64,000 bases of DNA from Hemicentrotus pulcherrimus (GCA_003118195.1 BEXV01000158.1:138668-202667); one strand, 5' to 3'. Shown: positions 51,111 through 64,000, numbered from the stretch's first letter. Translations and numbers: made by a program. Notes: generated from the letters alone by a model not told the origin.

Positions 51111-52320
51111 ATACATTCGTATCACAAAGATATTATAAATTTAACCTTACGTATTTTAACAAAACACTGCAGAAGTAGCATTTGCACATCTAGAAAACGT
51201 CTAAACCCCTTTTAACATTGAAATCGATGTGAATTTCAGTTATGACATGGCAAAAATGTATCCAATTTATGGCATGAGACGGGTAACTCAATATTGACTA
51301 CAAGCAGGTAGAAATCAATAAAAAGTATTACTTATGAATCTCAGTATGTGAGAGTAACATATGCCATTTCTATGTTGGCTAATCACAGCTTATTTATAGC
51401 CTATGGCCGGTTTCGACAAGTCTCAGTAGCATTTCTGAGCTTTCGGTCATTGTACATGAGTAGAATTATCATTTTCTTTTAATATCGGTTTCATATAATC
51501 TGTAAACATTCTTGGTCAATGGGCTAAAAGGCAATTCATGGGGGATTTCAACATAATTATCATATTGCATCGCTGTATTATTTTGTGTCTTATAATTGGT
51601 GTACACAACTTTTAAGCTGATTTGATTGTCTCTTAAACCCTAGTTTGAACTTGTCTGTCCTTCGTTAACTGGGTTATTTATTCTTCCAGCACCTTTTTGG
51701 TTGCCAACTCGTGATATTGAAGCTTGAACAAAGCATCGCATCGAGACATATGCTTGACAAAGACGTTTTCAATGCTTTATCTTGCATATTATATACCAAC
51801 TGTTCAATGTATCTGTCTTCAGTGGTACATGCATAAGGGATTGGCACCAGCAAATATGAGGGCGCAGGTAGAGAATTAGAATAATGTCAAATTTTTGTCC
51901 CTAGTCGATTCAGCTTTCTCCAGCAGCATTTGCTCATGTTTGTGAGTGGAGGAAACGACTGGAGGCAAGGAGGAACACAATCTCTACGCCATAAAACCAG
52001 TACACATCACAACACGGGTAAATCAATGATCAGGCGTGCCGAGAATAAGCTATTAGCCTGAACAGTTTCACGACTGAATCAATTAACTTAACTTCACAAC
52101 AGGCGGGAGTCGTTTTCTGCACAGAAAATGAATTCAATTGCAGGATAGTCATGAACCAATGGATATATTTTTGTCAAATTTTGAGAGATTTTTAACAGTA
52201 TTTTCACGCGCAAAAGAGAACCAAACTAGTATGTTACTAGCTTATGTTTTGATACATATATCTGTAGGTGGAACAATAATAGTAATCGCTACATTTATAT
52301 TGGGAACATATCCATTACAG
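51111..52320. other. Non-coding stretch
   Basis: No feature supported. A 104-codon plus frame starting at 52138 runs into the SINE that follows and is not called. Confidence 0.5.
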
Positions 52321-52324
52321 GGGA

Positions 52325-52560
52325 ATGCTGAATGCGCCTATACAAAGTACTATCATTACACTGGTTTTAGCCCAGCTGGCTTAAGGCGCTCAAAGTATTC
52401 AAGAAATATGTTCCTGCCAGGTACCCATTTACTACACCTGGGTAAAGAGTAGCCTGCAATTGTAAAGTAAACTCCTTCAGAATGACCTCAGTGCCGCGGT
52501 GGGACTCGAAACGAGAAGCATAAGATCCACAAACAGGTAATATATGGACTAGACCACGAC
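52325..52560 (-). mobile_element. tRNA-derived SINE, full-length-like, minus strand
   Basis: On the minus strand the head starts near 52560 with GTCGTGGTCTAGTC (A-box like) and carries GTTTCGAGTCCC (52501-52512) as B-box, then CCGCGGCAC. The body contains CTCTTTACCCAGGTG, then AAATGGGTACCTGGCAGGA, and the 3' region has TTTGAGCGCCTTAAGCC and GTATAGGCGCAT. This is the most complete head-to-tail copy in the window and links the heads at 9219 and 13706 to the body at 55681. Confidence 0.8.
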
Positions 52561-55500
52561 GTCTCTAAATGTTTATAAATACATAATGTGTGTTTTAAGT
52601 ATTTACGTAAACATCTACATAATGTTATTATTTCATGGACATCTTAGTCAACCATTCACCTAGAGATCAATGTAGTAGCACCGGGGCAACTTATGGTTAA
52701 AAGTGGTTAATAGTGGGCAAGGAAAAGAGAGAGGGGATGGGAGAGAACGAGGGTGAAAAGAGGGAGAGATGTGGTTTATAGAGAGAGGGAGAAGGGAGAG
52801 AGGGTATATGGATTATAAAACGAGGTTGAAGGGGGAAAAGAGACATACCAAACGACAACCCAAAAAAGTCACAGGAATTACATTAAGTTAGACCATTGTA
52901 AACTGAGCCCTCTCGCGTTCGAACGCTCCACCTCCCAACAATTTGGTCATTCAATTCAATAAGCCAGTTTTTAAATAGCTTCGGAATGCATGACCCCCAA
53001 ATATCCACAGATTTTTTACACTATGGATACGTCCCACTTGTGTATTTTAGAATAATCACTGTAGAAGTGATGGAGGTGCTTCATTAATAACTTTTGTTTG
53101 CCCTCTTAAGAAGAATACTTCAACCTATGTATCAGATGAATGTACTGTCGGTACATAAATGAATACTTACATGAGCACGATACGATTATTCGTCTACATG
53201 GTTTTACATGCGCAAATCCTAATTATAAACTCGCTTATTCAATTCATTTGGCATCGTTAAAAGAAAATCAAGATCAAATTATAAATACAAAATACATTAT
53301 AGGTCAGGACCTCAACATATGATTGTAAATGACAACCCTATTAAAGTTAAACACTATATTAAAGTTAATTGAAACAAAATGGAACTTACAAGATGTATAA
53401 ATATAATTTTTACAAATTTATACAAGCACCTTTAAGACACAAAAGACCCATCCTCATCACAACTGAAACGAAGCTACGCTTTTTGTGAAATCTACAAATA
53501 CAAACTTATTTGTATATAGTTTAAGAGAACACATATATGTCATGGGCTCGCCAAACAAGTACAATATTTATAAATTATACGGGTATATCAATTAACGGTT
53601 GTTTTCGGGCCTAGCTGATATGAATATTGTCATGAATTACAAATTGTCACGTCTTGTAATGTTTAGATAACTGCACTATTTGCTTAGTATATATGTTTTA
53701 ATATAGAGTGGGGGTGTTCTTTCTACTCCCTCCTATTTAATGGTAAAAGGAAAGGGGACGAAGGACATGTGAAAGGGGAGAATAGAAATAATGTTTTAAA
53801 AAATTAATTGCCTACCATTTGTGCTTCAGTGTTCGTTCGATTCGCTTACTCGCATTCCGCCCACCTGCACCCCGAACTCACACTATACCAATACTGGTGT
53901 TAATATAACTCAACTAAAAGAAGGAGAGTGTTATCTGCTTAAAATGGGATGAGGGAGCAGGGTGAGAAAAAAACGAGGAGAATCTGAAAAACATTTTTAA
54001 AGAGCGTTTTTTTTTACAACATTACTGAATCCTTCATAATGAGTAAAGAAAAATTCTATAAAGGTGCTTTTATTATCAATATAACCATTGGTTGAGTCAG
54101 TAATTCACAACAATGATGACATATATAGGAGGGATCAAAGTGAAGGAGTAGATCTTTTCAAGACTTCCGTTTTCGACAATTGGACTAATGTAGTTCATTC
54201 CTGTAAAACCATGCACTATTTTATATATAATCTCTTGATTCTCAACTAAATAAGTACTGCCAAAATAATCCGTGTCACAGAAATGGGTTGTTAATCTGCT
54301 AAAGTAATATACAAATTTCGCGTGACTTCTATTATTTGTTCATACCTCCTCTTCACTCCTTCTTCTCTAATATTAGTTTTCCCTCCAGCTTCCTGATAAG
54401 CTTATATGACACGAAACATGATCATCTCTCAACTGATTGTAAAAACCAATAACATTTTTTTCATCAATAAATTGCCACGAGAAATTGAAAATTTAAACGG
54501 AAACGGGGCATGCCTAATTGAAAACCTTGCGTGAGCGCTACTTAAAGATTACCAGCATGGGTGTCATACCATCTGAGCTCGTTTCATGGTAATGGCAAAT
54601 TCTGCTGAAGGTCCATACACGATAAAAGCTTGAGTCGCCTATTTTCAATAACCAGCGTCAAAGACTGCAATGTATCTGGACATATAATTGAATGCTGAGG
54701 CTAAAAATAGAAAATATAATACTCACGAGGAGAAACAGTAATGTCGACATTCGAGGAATGAATAAAATACCTGTATTTCAAAATCTGAAATGTCATGGAC
54801 TTGATATTGTGATTTTTTTTTTAATTTAAAGGGCAGAACTAGAAAACTAAGTAAAGAGTCCATGTGTGACTCTCGTTAAAACTAAAAAAAAGGACATTAA
54901 GCCCGTGCAAACTATTTTTCCTCATAAAATGAAAATAAAAATCAATGTTGAAGAAATAAAAGGTGCAGTGGAATTTTGGTTTCTGGTCTTCATCTGTTTC
55001 CGTTCGCTTGTATTCTTTGTATTACACTGTAAAAACTAATAAACCATTTACCCAGAATATTTATAGTTTCAAAAGACGAATATATTTCACACTGTATCTT
55101 TACACAAGATGTGACTTTGCACTATTTGCAAAACGTTCATTTAAAAATACAATTCCAGTTAAATTTGGTAATCGTTTGGGGTTGTTTCGTTTTGATGAGT
55201 GAAAGTTATCAAGAACAAGCACGATGAAGATTGTACACAATTTATTTTAATAACCCTGTTTAATAAACTTTGGACGTACAGCGCCACATTGTTGACATTA
55301 ATACAATTAAAGGAAAATAGTACGCGGTCTATAGGATCCCCTTCTCAATATATGCAATTAACCAATAGTAATAGTGACAGGGGATGTGTTCGACTGTCAC
55401 AAATTGTTATCAACACCTTTCGAGTGGAAGGAAGGAAGGAAGGTTAATGCCTGATGTGTTAATGTGTCGTTGACTGGAAGGTTATGCGACCAGACACTGG

Positions 55501-55600
55501 TAGACCAGTGAACATTGACCCAACATAAGCCTCATTTTCTAAAAGATATAGTATTAGGCTTAAGATTATAATCAGGCTTAAGGTAAATTTTAAGAATGGG
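52561..55600. other. Non-coding stretch
   Basis: Purine-rich GA/GGGA sequence at about 52720-52850. Elsewhere AT-rich. Plus frames at 54963-55202 and 55199-55447 are unsupported. Confidence 0.5.
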
Positions 55601-55639
55601 CTTAGGCAATGTAGAGGTGTCGTAGTCTCTTTGATACGT

Positions 55640-56025
55640 TACTGGACAGTTAATTTTTGGGCAAGACAATAATCTATATTTGCCACTCTCCACCCAGGTG
55701 GATGGGTACCTGGTAGGATACGAACGGTGATTTGGTTGGATTGGCATGAGTGCGCTTATAAAATGGCGCCTGGTCGGAATACTTCCCAAGGAGTGAAGCG
55801 TGTGCCATTTCTATATTTTTTCTTAATTGGACTTAAAGGCATTTCAGTCATAAAGACTTTTTATGCCTCTCGCGCTGCAATTGTTATGATGAAAAATGCA
55901 CTTGTGTGGATGAATCTAATGAATGGGCAATGACGATCAAATGTAAAGCACCCAATGACGTATTATTAAGCGCTATAAGAAGGTGACTATTATTATTATT
56001 AGTGTTATTTTTATAATTATTGTTA
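55640..56025 (+). mobile_element. SINE body with (ATT)n tail
   Basis: GCCACTCTCCACCCAGGTG (55682-55700) and GGGTACCTGGTAGGATA (55704-55720) match the SINE core on the minus strand at 52325. Downstream GAGTGCGCTTATAAAATGGCGC and, after intervening sequence, TTAAGCGCTATAAGAAGG lead into (ATT)n at 55989-56010, a tail style common for LINE-mobilised SINEs. The tRNA head is not clear; 'gtcgtagtctctttgatacg' near 55619 may be its remnant. Gaps between blocks suggest a decayed or composite copy. Confidence 0.65.
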
Positions 56026-57850
56026 GTGATCTAGATTTAAATTACTTACGGTGGGTTTATAAACGGTACTGCTCGCGGACCAATTATCACCGGAGATTGA
56101 GTTGTAGAACCTCGTGAGTAAATAAACATACGGGATACAGCAATGATGTCATGTAACAAGATATTCATATGAAAAAGATTTGATTGTTAACTTTGCAAGT
56201 TTTTTTAAAAGCCTTTTGTCACCTCTAAAAGTAATTTTTTCCGATATTCTCAAAATAGATCCCAAGAGCAACAAACCATTTTACTAAAATGTGCTTTTTG
56301 ATTCATTTATCAGTTTGCCCTTTAAGTATCATTCACTGCCGACAAACCAGAATTTCTAATATATGCGAGGCCATTAGCTCTGTTAACCTTCAAATCCAAA
56401 AAGCAACCGATTAAAGAAGACAACAACGAAGTCAATAGATTGGGTAAAGTCATGCTTTTAAGAATAACCTTCAAACGCTCGCAAAAGATATGCCATGATG
56501 ACAGCTCTTCATCGAATGGCTTCGTCCTTTTTTAATGAACATTTTTTTTTCAAGCTAATGGATGTAGGTATTTATAAGACTAAGTCTTGCCTAGTGAATT
56601 CAAAGAACGATCGACCATTAAAGGATTTGCATAATAATAGCAATTGACTAAGAAAAACAAAATGATATGAACATACAAAAATACAAAACAAACAAAAAAT
56701 GCTTGAAATACACAGCTCTCAAAGGCAACCAACATCAATCCTAATCCGTTATATTTAGAGAATCTTTCCAGCCCTTATTGGTATCAATCTATAGGAGGGA
56801 AAACACCCAAGCGGTTGGTTCACATTGCCATCTAAAAAAAACTAAGACAAATCAAGAAAATCTAAAAAAAATCTTTGTATTTGTAATCGAAACCGTCCGT
56901 GTGTCTTAATGGTCACAGATTCAAATTCCACGAAGAATTTGGAAGAGTCTTGTGTTGCCTTGTCCCCAAATATAAACTCTATATCGGTTTTAACCCTGTG
57001 TTCAATGGACATTCAGTTGTTTGTTTAACAAACGGAAGGTCTATGATGGACTTCCACCTTCTTTCCCACATGGGACTTATCCTTAAATCGGTCAGTTTGA
57101 TCTTAGGCATGCAAATATGAGTGTCTCGTATTATACAATGCGCGCGAGAAAAGAAACGGCTTGGTGGTAATTAAGACGTAATGCAATACACACGAATACT
57201 TAAGGGACTAGTTATTACGCACATTGAGCCATCCCCTCCACACAAAACACCTCCCTTGACAGCATGTAGAGATTACTCGATACTCGCTCCCTAGGTACCC
57301 ATCTCCGCTCTATTCAGAAGGCGCGCTTTGATCGCTCCAGTCCATACCATCTAAATAGAATCCTATCACGGTGGAAATATGTAGGTATGGTTAAGACATG
57401 AAATGCTCCAGGCCTCCATCTTAAAATGATGTCATGAGCGTGTGAAATGGAGAACTCATTGCGAGATTAAGTAAGCTTCAATCTCTTCGTCTCTGAAACC
57501 GCTCCGTTTTTCAAGCACATATCAAAATAAGAGGTCAAATGTTATAGCCCCATACCTTCATACCCAAATCGGCTTCCCTAAAAAAGACATTGCCTCCTCC
57601 GAAGGATTTCAATAGGTGAAATAAAAAAAGAAGACATGTATTTTTCAGCGTCTCTTTTTCTTCTCTTATTACTGTAATTGGACCGTGTGGTACTTTCCAC
57701 GGTCTTGAGCCGAGCCCTGCTTCTATTTACCCTGGCAATTGGAGAAAAAAGATTAGGTCGATTCTGTCTATCTATCTCCCTAATTTAAAGAAGTAGGTAA
57801 TAGAGAACTAGGTTTACTGCGACCAGGAGTCAACCATCGAAATGCCTCTC
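56026..57850. other. Non-coding stretch
   Basis: No feature supported. A 73-codon plus frame at 56899-57120 is unrecognised. Confidence 0.5.
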
Positions 57851-57854
57851 TCCA

Positions 57855-57935
57855 TCCCCCCTCTCTCTCTCTCTCTCTCACTCTCTCTAAATATATGTCT
57901 CTCTCTCCATCTCCTTCTCACTCTCTCTCTTTCCC
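57855..57935. repeat. (CT)n microsatellite, interrupted
   Basis: Three CT runs separated by short interruptions. Confidence 0.9.
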
Positions 57936-60245
57936 GCCGTTCTTCTAGCTCACGTTTATTTGATCTTGTTGAGGCCGTTTATTGCCGAGGTCAGATGAGG
58001 TATATACACTTTATGAAAGAAAATATGCAAAAGTATGTCATACACCCTAATATAAAAATCTACGACCCGATATAGTTGTTCCTTTTATATTGAGATTCCT
58101 TTCATAATAATTATTCTGGGCACTAACAAAAAGTAATTATTTATTCTCTTTTAATTAATATTTTGCAGAATAACGTATTCGTGAATGGGTAGTGAACAAT
58201 ACTTTAAAATAAGTCAATGGTATGTGTAAGGTGTTCACCGTAATAAATACCTCCCTGGTCAATCAATGCTGTGTGTTATCGCACATAATGGGTGCATAAA
58301 GAATTAATACACGAGGAGGGTGGTAGTTTGACTGCCAGATGAAGATCTAGGCCGTCGAAATAGATGCTCTTTTACAACATTTTGGATTCTTCAACCCATT
58401 TTCATGCATTCCAGATCATCCTGTGGCCATATTTTGCTTATACTGTTACATATCTAAAAGGGTTTTACATAAATAGGCCAGTTTTCATGGAGCATATCTC
58501 CTCCTGCTTTTGCTGTTTTTGCCGTTGCAACAAATATAAATATTGCAATTCCATTTCACAATACCAACTGTAACAAATATAAATGCCTAACCGGAAATCA
58601 TTCAATCCATTTAGGCATCGCAAGCCAATCGTCTAAAATATATTGCTGCAATGTCGGGGAAATGTATTTTGGGTCTTTAAATGCAACCACTCCACATACA
58701 ATTTGCATGTTTTAGTAAAGTGGTGCATTGGCAGAGCGATATTATTAGTGATGTCACAGGTATTGGATCAGATCTTCTACGTAGAGCCATTACGACAGGT
58801 GTGAGAATGCCATAGGGACATCATAGTGAAGATGATATCAGACCAGTACGCTTCAAATCAAAGGTTAACATCAACCGAAAAGGTTTCTCTCTAATGTGAT
58901 GCAAGGTCCTTTCTCTTCTATCCGATCCCAAGGGGTATGGATTAGGAATGATGGAAATCATGAATCTCGGAGTAAATGATTAATGTTCGAGTTATAATTT
59001 AGACGGTAATTATACCATATAATGTCTCGTATTTATCGCTTTCCCCATGTTGGCCGAAAGGTAGGGGTAACATGATCGAGAATATTTTCGAAAATCACCT
59101 CCTAAGAAAACATGTTCCGATTACGTAATACGTTGATTGTCATATTGGCACATGTCGGTGACGCACAAGGTCAATGAAATTGCCTTGGACAGTTTTTCTG
59201 AAAGTTTTTGCGATCATGTTGGGTATTGATGCCATAAAAGGAGTACAGTAGAAAATACTTACAATGTAATTTTCCAACGATTTGATATGACATTTATTGT
59301 TATAGACTATTATTGATAATCAGTCCCTTGCAAGTGTTCCTCAGTCTATAGAGACATAACATGTTGTGTCTTTAGTACTGTCAATAATGAATAGAACCTG
59401 ATCTTGATTTGTCAACTTTCATGAATAAATAAGGATTCGGTTACGTTTCTCTACTACATGTACATAATATTAGCCTGTTTCGTGTCTATTTCCTAGAATA
59501 TATTTCCAAAGGGAACCATGTGTTTTTCCAATTTGATATGAATTCCGCGTGCGCATGCTGATCAAATCACAACTGTTATGTTGATTTTCTAATAAGCCAT
59601 GCAAGACACGTTAATAATACATGCGCAAGAGAGAACAGCAGGGCAAGGGCGACTCCACCATTCAATGTATTGCCTGCCTGATGTACAGTCGGAGGTAAAT
59701 GGCCCACAGCAAACGTGTGTTGGGAAACACGAGCATATTTATGAATTGCACTAACAAACACCACCAGTGGTTCATAGGTAGCTCACAACAGCTAGCTTAG
59801 AATGCATCCATTCCAAGTAAATTAGGCTGTATCACTATACCTTATCGTTGTCTCTGGCCATTACCAATTCGTGGCAATATATATTAAAGTCCGCATATAT
59901 TGCTCGGATACCGTGAGTATCAAGAGTAAGCCATTTGATCTAAGTGGTGTGGTGGTGGTATGCTTAGTTCAGATCTAACAAAGATAACCAAACTGGAAAT
60001 GATCAGGATGACACGTTGCTTCTACTCGATGGTGGTATATTATGCAGAATTTGATTAATGAACAACAAACTACATAATAATCACACATGTTCTGTTAAAG
60101 ATTGGAGTGTCGATACTAATTTGTATTTACATAGAAACAAGGGTATATATAAAATACCACGGTATTTAAGTATGTGCGATTGATTACTATAAAATAATTT
60201 GTAAGTACATTAAGGTATATTATTTATTCTAAAATTCATAGTAAA
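57936..60245. other. Non-coding stretch
   Basis: AT-rich and without supported genes or transposon ends. Confidence 0.5.
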
Positions 60246-60246
60246 A

Positions 60247-60299
60247 ACACACTCCGCACATACACAACCCACATGCGCACTCCCACACGCACGCACACC

Positions 60300-60330
<31 letters not shown>
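60247..60330. repeat. (CA)n microsatellite
   Basis: A pure CA run at 60303-60330, preceded by degenerate CA/CG-rich sequence. Confidence 0.95.
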
Positions 60331-60333
<3 letters not shown>

Positions 60334-60727
60334 ATATAGCAATAGTAAAGTAAAATAGATTTCACAGTTTCTCTACTAATGCATACATTTTTTTTAAAAT
60401 TTCTCTTTTTGAACAAAAACATTAACTACTCGCATTCTGTCCAACCAATACAAATATGAAAATGACAAATGTGGATGACATAAACCTCTTATCATATTTG
60501 ATTTTACCCGAAAAAAAGCATTGTAAAGCTTGACATGTTTCAGGACAAACCCACGAGTAGCCACGAGTATCCTGAAGATTAGGTGGGTATAACATGATAG
60601 TAATAATTGCTTAAAATATCAATATATAAAGAGGAGTATGGAAAATACATGAAATGGTTAACTATACTAATATTGATGTGAGTAGTACACGTGTTTGGTG
60701 TGAGTATAGTATAAAATGAATACTCAC
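60331..60727 (-). other. Start of the intron after the first coding exon
   Basis: On the minus strand this begins with GTGAGTA at 60727-60721, a full match to the animal 5' splice consensus, and is AT-rich with stops in all frames, as expected for an intron. No acceptor and second exon could be identified to its left within the window. Confidence 0.5.
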
Positions 60728-60982
60728 CGATGGGAAGACTAAGGAAGCCAAGCCTTGACACAAACCCTTCAAACCTAACTTTCTTTTTGCCCCTGTTTCA
60801 TGACCTTCCCCCTCTCCACCCATGGCCGTACAGGACGTCGTCGACCCCGATCGATGGGGAGATTTCACAGGCGATGTAGGAGAATGACTGGAACTCGACG
60901 ATTTCTCTGTGGGCGACGAGTCGTGGTCGCGAGCCGCAGTCGGGGGCGGCGGCGGCGAAGAAAAGCCCATCGGACAGGCCAT
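60728..60982 (-). CDS. First coding exon, unknown Ser/Pro-rich N-terminus
   Basis: This is the strongest protein-coding signal in the window. The minus strand starts ATG in an excellent Kozak context (GCCATGG) at 60982, with an in-frame TGA upstream at 61018-61016. It reads 85 codons and stops exactly in phase 0 at a consensus donor (TCG|GTGAGTA). The segment is CpG- and GC-rich against AT-rich flanks. The peptide begins MACPMGFSS and has a five-proline run (residues 10-14), a Ser-rich stretch (28-37) with SP/TP sites (SPTSPVKSPHR), a Gly/Glu patch (GGEGEGHETG) and a basic, then hydrophobic end (AKRKLGLKGLCQGLASLVFPS). The first part looks like a disordered cytoplasmic N-terminus; the last dozen residues could begin a structured or membrane-associated region. 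I do not recognise the gene. Later exons must lie leftward, within or beyond this window. Confidence 0.7.
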
Positions 60983-61370
60983 GGCTAAAAGGCCTTTAGA
61001 TTGGTAAAACAAAAATCACCGACTATAACGCGGTGACACAATCTAAATTTTGTTAAAATTGTGGAAGAGATTATTGTCTTGTATCTAGACAAAGGTGTAT
61101 TCAATTCACAAGTCGTAGCAATGTCCAAGCTCGGTGTAAATTGCAGCGATCTTGTGTAGTACCACACATAGACTCGTTTGTACGTAGCAGCGGTAGACCT
61201 GATATGCTTTTCTCCAATATGCGTGTAATTCAATTGGCGAGCATACACACATCAAGTTGCCGACCAATATACGACTCTACCGCACAACGTGCAATTTTAT
61301 CACGCATAGGCTCACTCTATACACCATTGACTATAAGGCAGCTCGAGTGTAACACAACCGCCCGCCGCTC
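60983..61370 (-). promoter_or_regulatory. Probable 5' UTR and promoter-proximal region
   Basis: This lies immediately upstream of the first coding exon. It holds more CpG than the window average, including a GC-box-like CCGCCCGCCGC at 61359-61369. No TATA box could be fixed with confidence. The transcription start is unknown and an upstream non-coding exon is possible. Assignment rests on position only. Confidence 0.35.
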
Positions 61371-61465
61371 TCTCTTTATCTATCTCTAGCTCTCTCTCTC
61401 TCTACAAACCTCTCTCAGCTCCTTCTTTATCTCTGTCTTGTAAATTGCTCACTCTCCCCCTCTCT
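61371..61465. repeat. (CT)n tract
   Basis: Interrupted CT repeat upstream of the minus-strand gene start. On that gene's sense strand it is (GA)n, a common promoter-proximal sequence in invertebrates. Confidence 0.85.
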
Positions 61466-62755
61466 GTCGTGTCATTGGTTGTATATTCCTTTCTAAACTG
61501 TGTAAGTTTTGTTCATTATTTGTATTTGTTCATTTGAGTCCTGCCATCAATACATCTCTTAATTTTAAGATCTGCCCACTTTCCTCTCATTGGCTTATAA
61601 TGCCATCCAATGTTTGTTTACATTTGCAACTCTTTCATGGTATCAAATTCCTGTTATCATTTACCCCCTCTTTCAAATAATATTCCTCTTATCTTAGATT
61701 TCTTATCGTTACACGCCTTCCCTATAAGTATAAACAATACCCGCTAATATGTATAAACACTAATATTTCATTTACAATGAAATGCCGGTTTCTACGCTCT
61801 AAATGTTCTTGCATGAAAGGTAATGTTTAACTTAAGGTGACAGTGATGTCAATTATTTATCAAGAAATCACTGCGGGAATTCAGAATACCTATCCGAACA
61901 GAAATCTATTTGTTCTTCTTCAATGTCCATAAATATGTAGCATTTTTATTAGTAACGGATTGAATCATACCTCAAGGCTAGTCAAAACTGTGGAAATCTA
62001 GATTTGCCCCAAATAATTAATTTCTGGAAAGTAGAGTTTTCGAAGTACCTATACATATTAGGCCATATGAAGCTGTCTTTGTGAAAATAATAATATTTCA
62101 ATTTGCTTATGAGATAAGATTTGTCATTGTACTAGGGTATAAACAACGTGGCTTCAGACCTTTTTTTGTTGCATGGGTGTAATCTTGTTCACATTTAAGA
62201 CCAAGATATTCATATGAACCTTACGTTCAGTATTAAAAAACAAAAGTTGGATTTACTCCTATTCTAAGAAAGATATAACATTGGTAGTCCACGGTTTGTC
62301 ATATTCATAGCAAAAATACAAGAACTTGATCTGACAGAAAGCCTGCGAAGTTTACTGGTTTCCATGTTTCATTTGAAAATTAGATCACCGGGCCTAAATA
62401 ATATACATGTGATTCAGGCAATGTTTTAGTGAATTTGATGCAGTCCGCAAAAGAGACATGGCCTTTAATTTTTACGCAAAGTGCATCATTATCATGCTTA
62501 TGTCAAAATATATATTATTCTCCTCATGCGATTCTCATTGTGTTGTTTAATGTCCTACATGGCAGCGACGATATCTAAAATATCATTATTGTTCCTAAAC
62601 CATTATTTTGGAATGTAAACTTAGATCAATTTGTTGAATTATATATATTTCTAACCTTAATTCCAATGGAGAACAAAGGTAAAGTCTCACGTTGTGCTTC
62701 ATGTCTCGATCACTGTTAGCAATACTGATAAAAATGAAACAATTATGTTCCTTGA
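61466..62755. other. Non-coding stretch
   Basis: AT-rich, presumably upstream intergenic DNA of the minus-strand gene. Nothing else recognisable. Confidence 0.5.
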
Positions 62756-62759
62756 CTTC

Positions 62760-62850
62760 TCTACACCCCTCTCTTTCTCTCTCTTTATCTTTTTCTTTAC
62801 ATTTCTATCTCTCTTTGTCTCTCTGTCTCTCTGTCACTCTTTCTGTGTTC
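62760..62850. repeat. (CT)n microsatellite, interrupted
   Basis: CT runs with TTT and GT interruptions. Confidence 0.9.
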
Positions 62851-64000
62851 TCTCTGTTTTTGTGTAGTATTAAGTGACCAATAAATGATTCTGCAGAATA
62901 GGAAAACATAGATGATTTCATAAAATCATGATTGTATGACATGATCTAGAATTTTTGTCGCAAACCTATATCATCATCTAAATCAATAAATCAAGTTGCA
63001 ATACATACCTTTATTTACACTATACTGTTCTACATCACATTTGTCACCGAGGAATATCCTCTTTACAGTATTAAGAAACCAATAAATTACAAAATATGCG
63101 ATATCTAAGGTTAACGTTTTAAACAGCGACCTGTCTGCTGATGAAAACATAAAGTATTATATCAGTAGTATCAAAAGCTGGAGTTTAACAAGCGAAATGA
63201 ATAATTTCTCATCACACTTCTCAATTTTCATACAAAGACATCAAGTTGGATTTACCACTAGCGTGCGTATTCATGTGGATGTGTTGTATGTGTGCGTGCG
63301 TGGGTGTGGGTGTAATCCAGGATAAGCGTGCTTGATTTATCAGGTTATTAATGCCTTAATCGATTCTCGCACCTTCAGCACAATATGTCATCCATCACAG
63401 AACATTTTGATCCGAGTACTCATCTTCATTCCATGAATATCTGAAAGAGTATTATCCTCGAAGCCTCTTCACCTTATCACCAACATGATCTTCACATCAT
63501 AACAAACATGTGGTGTAACTGTTGGGAAAGACGAGATAGAGACAGCAAAGAACAATGACCTAGAAACCAGACGCTTAATTGAAAAGGGGCATCTTAGATG
63601 AAGTAATCAACATTATCACATGATCTTTACACGATACCAGACATACCAGCATCCATCACATTACCACCGGGTGCATTGTTAAGAAACCATAAAGGGGTGT
63701 GGGATCGTCCTGACAGGTCATCAAGAGTTCTTATGATATGTTGATGTCTTCCTCTTCATCGATGCGTCCGAACTAAACTTTTAAAATTATTTCCCAGCTT
63801 TCATCAAAATTTGATTTGTTAAAGATGAATATCCTACTTGCTTTACATGTTTACTTTATAAGCAAGTATGGCATTGAAATCATATGTTCTTTGCTGGTTT
63901 TAATATCTTTCTTTAATAAACGGTTGACGGAAATAAGTAATCTAAACTTAGCAAAACCATGATAATTATTAATGGTAACACGTTTGAAAATGAGTGTCCC
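62851..64000. other. Non-coding stretch
   Basis: A GT-rich patch at about 63273-63312 is the only distinctive sequence. No exon or transposon end seen up to the window edge. Confidence 0.5.

Noticed and set aside
1..64000. CRISPR arrays, phage, bacterial operons or integrated viruses
   Set aside because: No regularly spaced direct repeats with unique spacers, no dense gene runs and no polymerase, integrase or capsid motifs were seen.

Overview
This is a window of eukaryotic genomic DNA, AT-rich (about two-thirds A+T by eye) and overwhelmingly non-coding. There are no operons, no Shine-Dalgarno-linked gene chains, and nearly all open frames are short or sit in low-complexity DNA. The repeats suggest a marine invertebrate: tRNA-headed SINEs sharing a body that reads 'acccaggtg...gggtacctggtagg', an interspersed repeat containing 'acggggcctcc..ttaacgtcc', abundant (CT)n, and several small terminal-inverted-repeat (TIR) DNA transposons. 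An echinoderm, perhaps a sea urchin, is my best guess from memory of such repeats; a mollusc or another bilaterian is not excluded. One N at 33360 inside a C-run shows this is assembled sequence.

Genes. The best-supported coding feature is a first coding exon on the minus strand at 60982-60728. It has a strong Kozak ATG, an in-frame upstream stop, a CpG-rich Ser/Pro-rich 85-residue reading frame and a perfect donor (GTGAGTA). The gene would continue leftward, so much of the window may be its first intron or intergenic DNA. A weaker candidate is a terminal exon on the same strand at 15780-15391 (129 codons, preceded by a plausible acceptor). I recognise neither protein.

Mobile DNA, left to right: a TTAA-flanked MITE (1973-2379), a dispersed metazoan-type repeat (about 3740-3900), SINEs at 9219 (+), 13540 (-), 27640 (-), 52325 (-) and 55640 (+), a 62-bp near-perfect foldback (19643-19766), a TA-flanked MITE inserted in a (TAG)n array (24368-24479), a hAT/Mutator-like MITE with a 9-bp target duplication and telomere-like core (24650-24862), a 670-bp mariner-type foldback MITE (37498-38167), a second, inverted copy of the TTAA MITE (42584-42968), and a GC-rich 660-bp TIR element (46920-47579). 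Two minisatellites lie at 28881 (92-bp unit) and 46510 (51-bp unit).

Possible regulatory DNA: three GGGTCA half-sites spaced as DR4 next to a palindrome and TATATA (16526-16608), and at least six perfect CRE octamers (TGACGTCA). I found no system of interacting genes. The most notable content is the set of foldback and TIR elements that could be delineated to the base.
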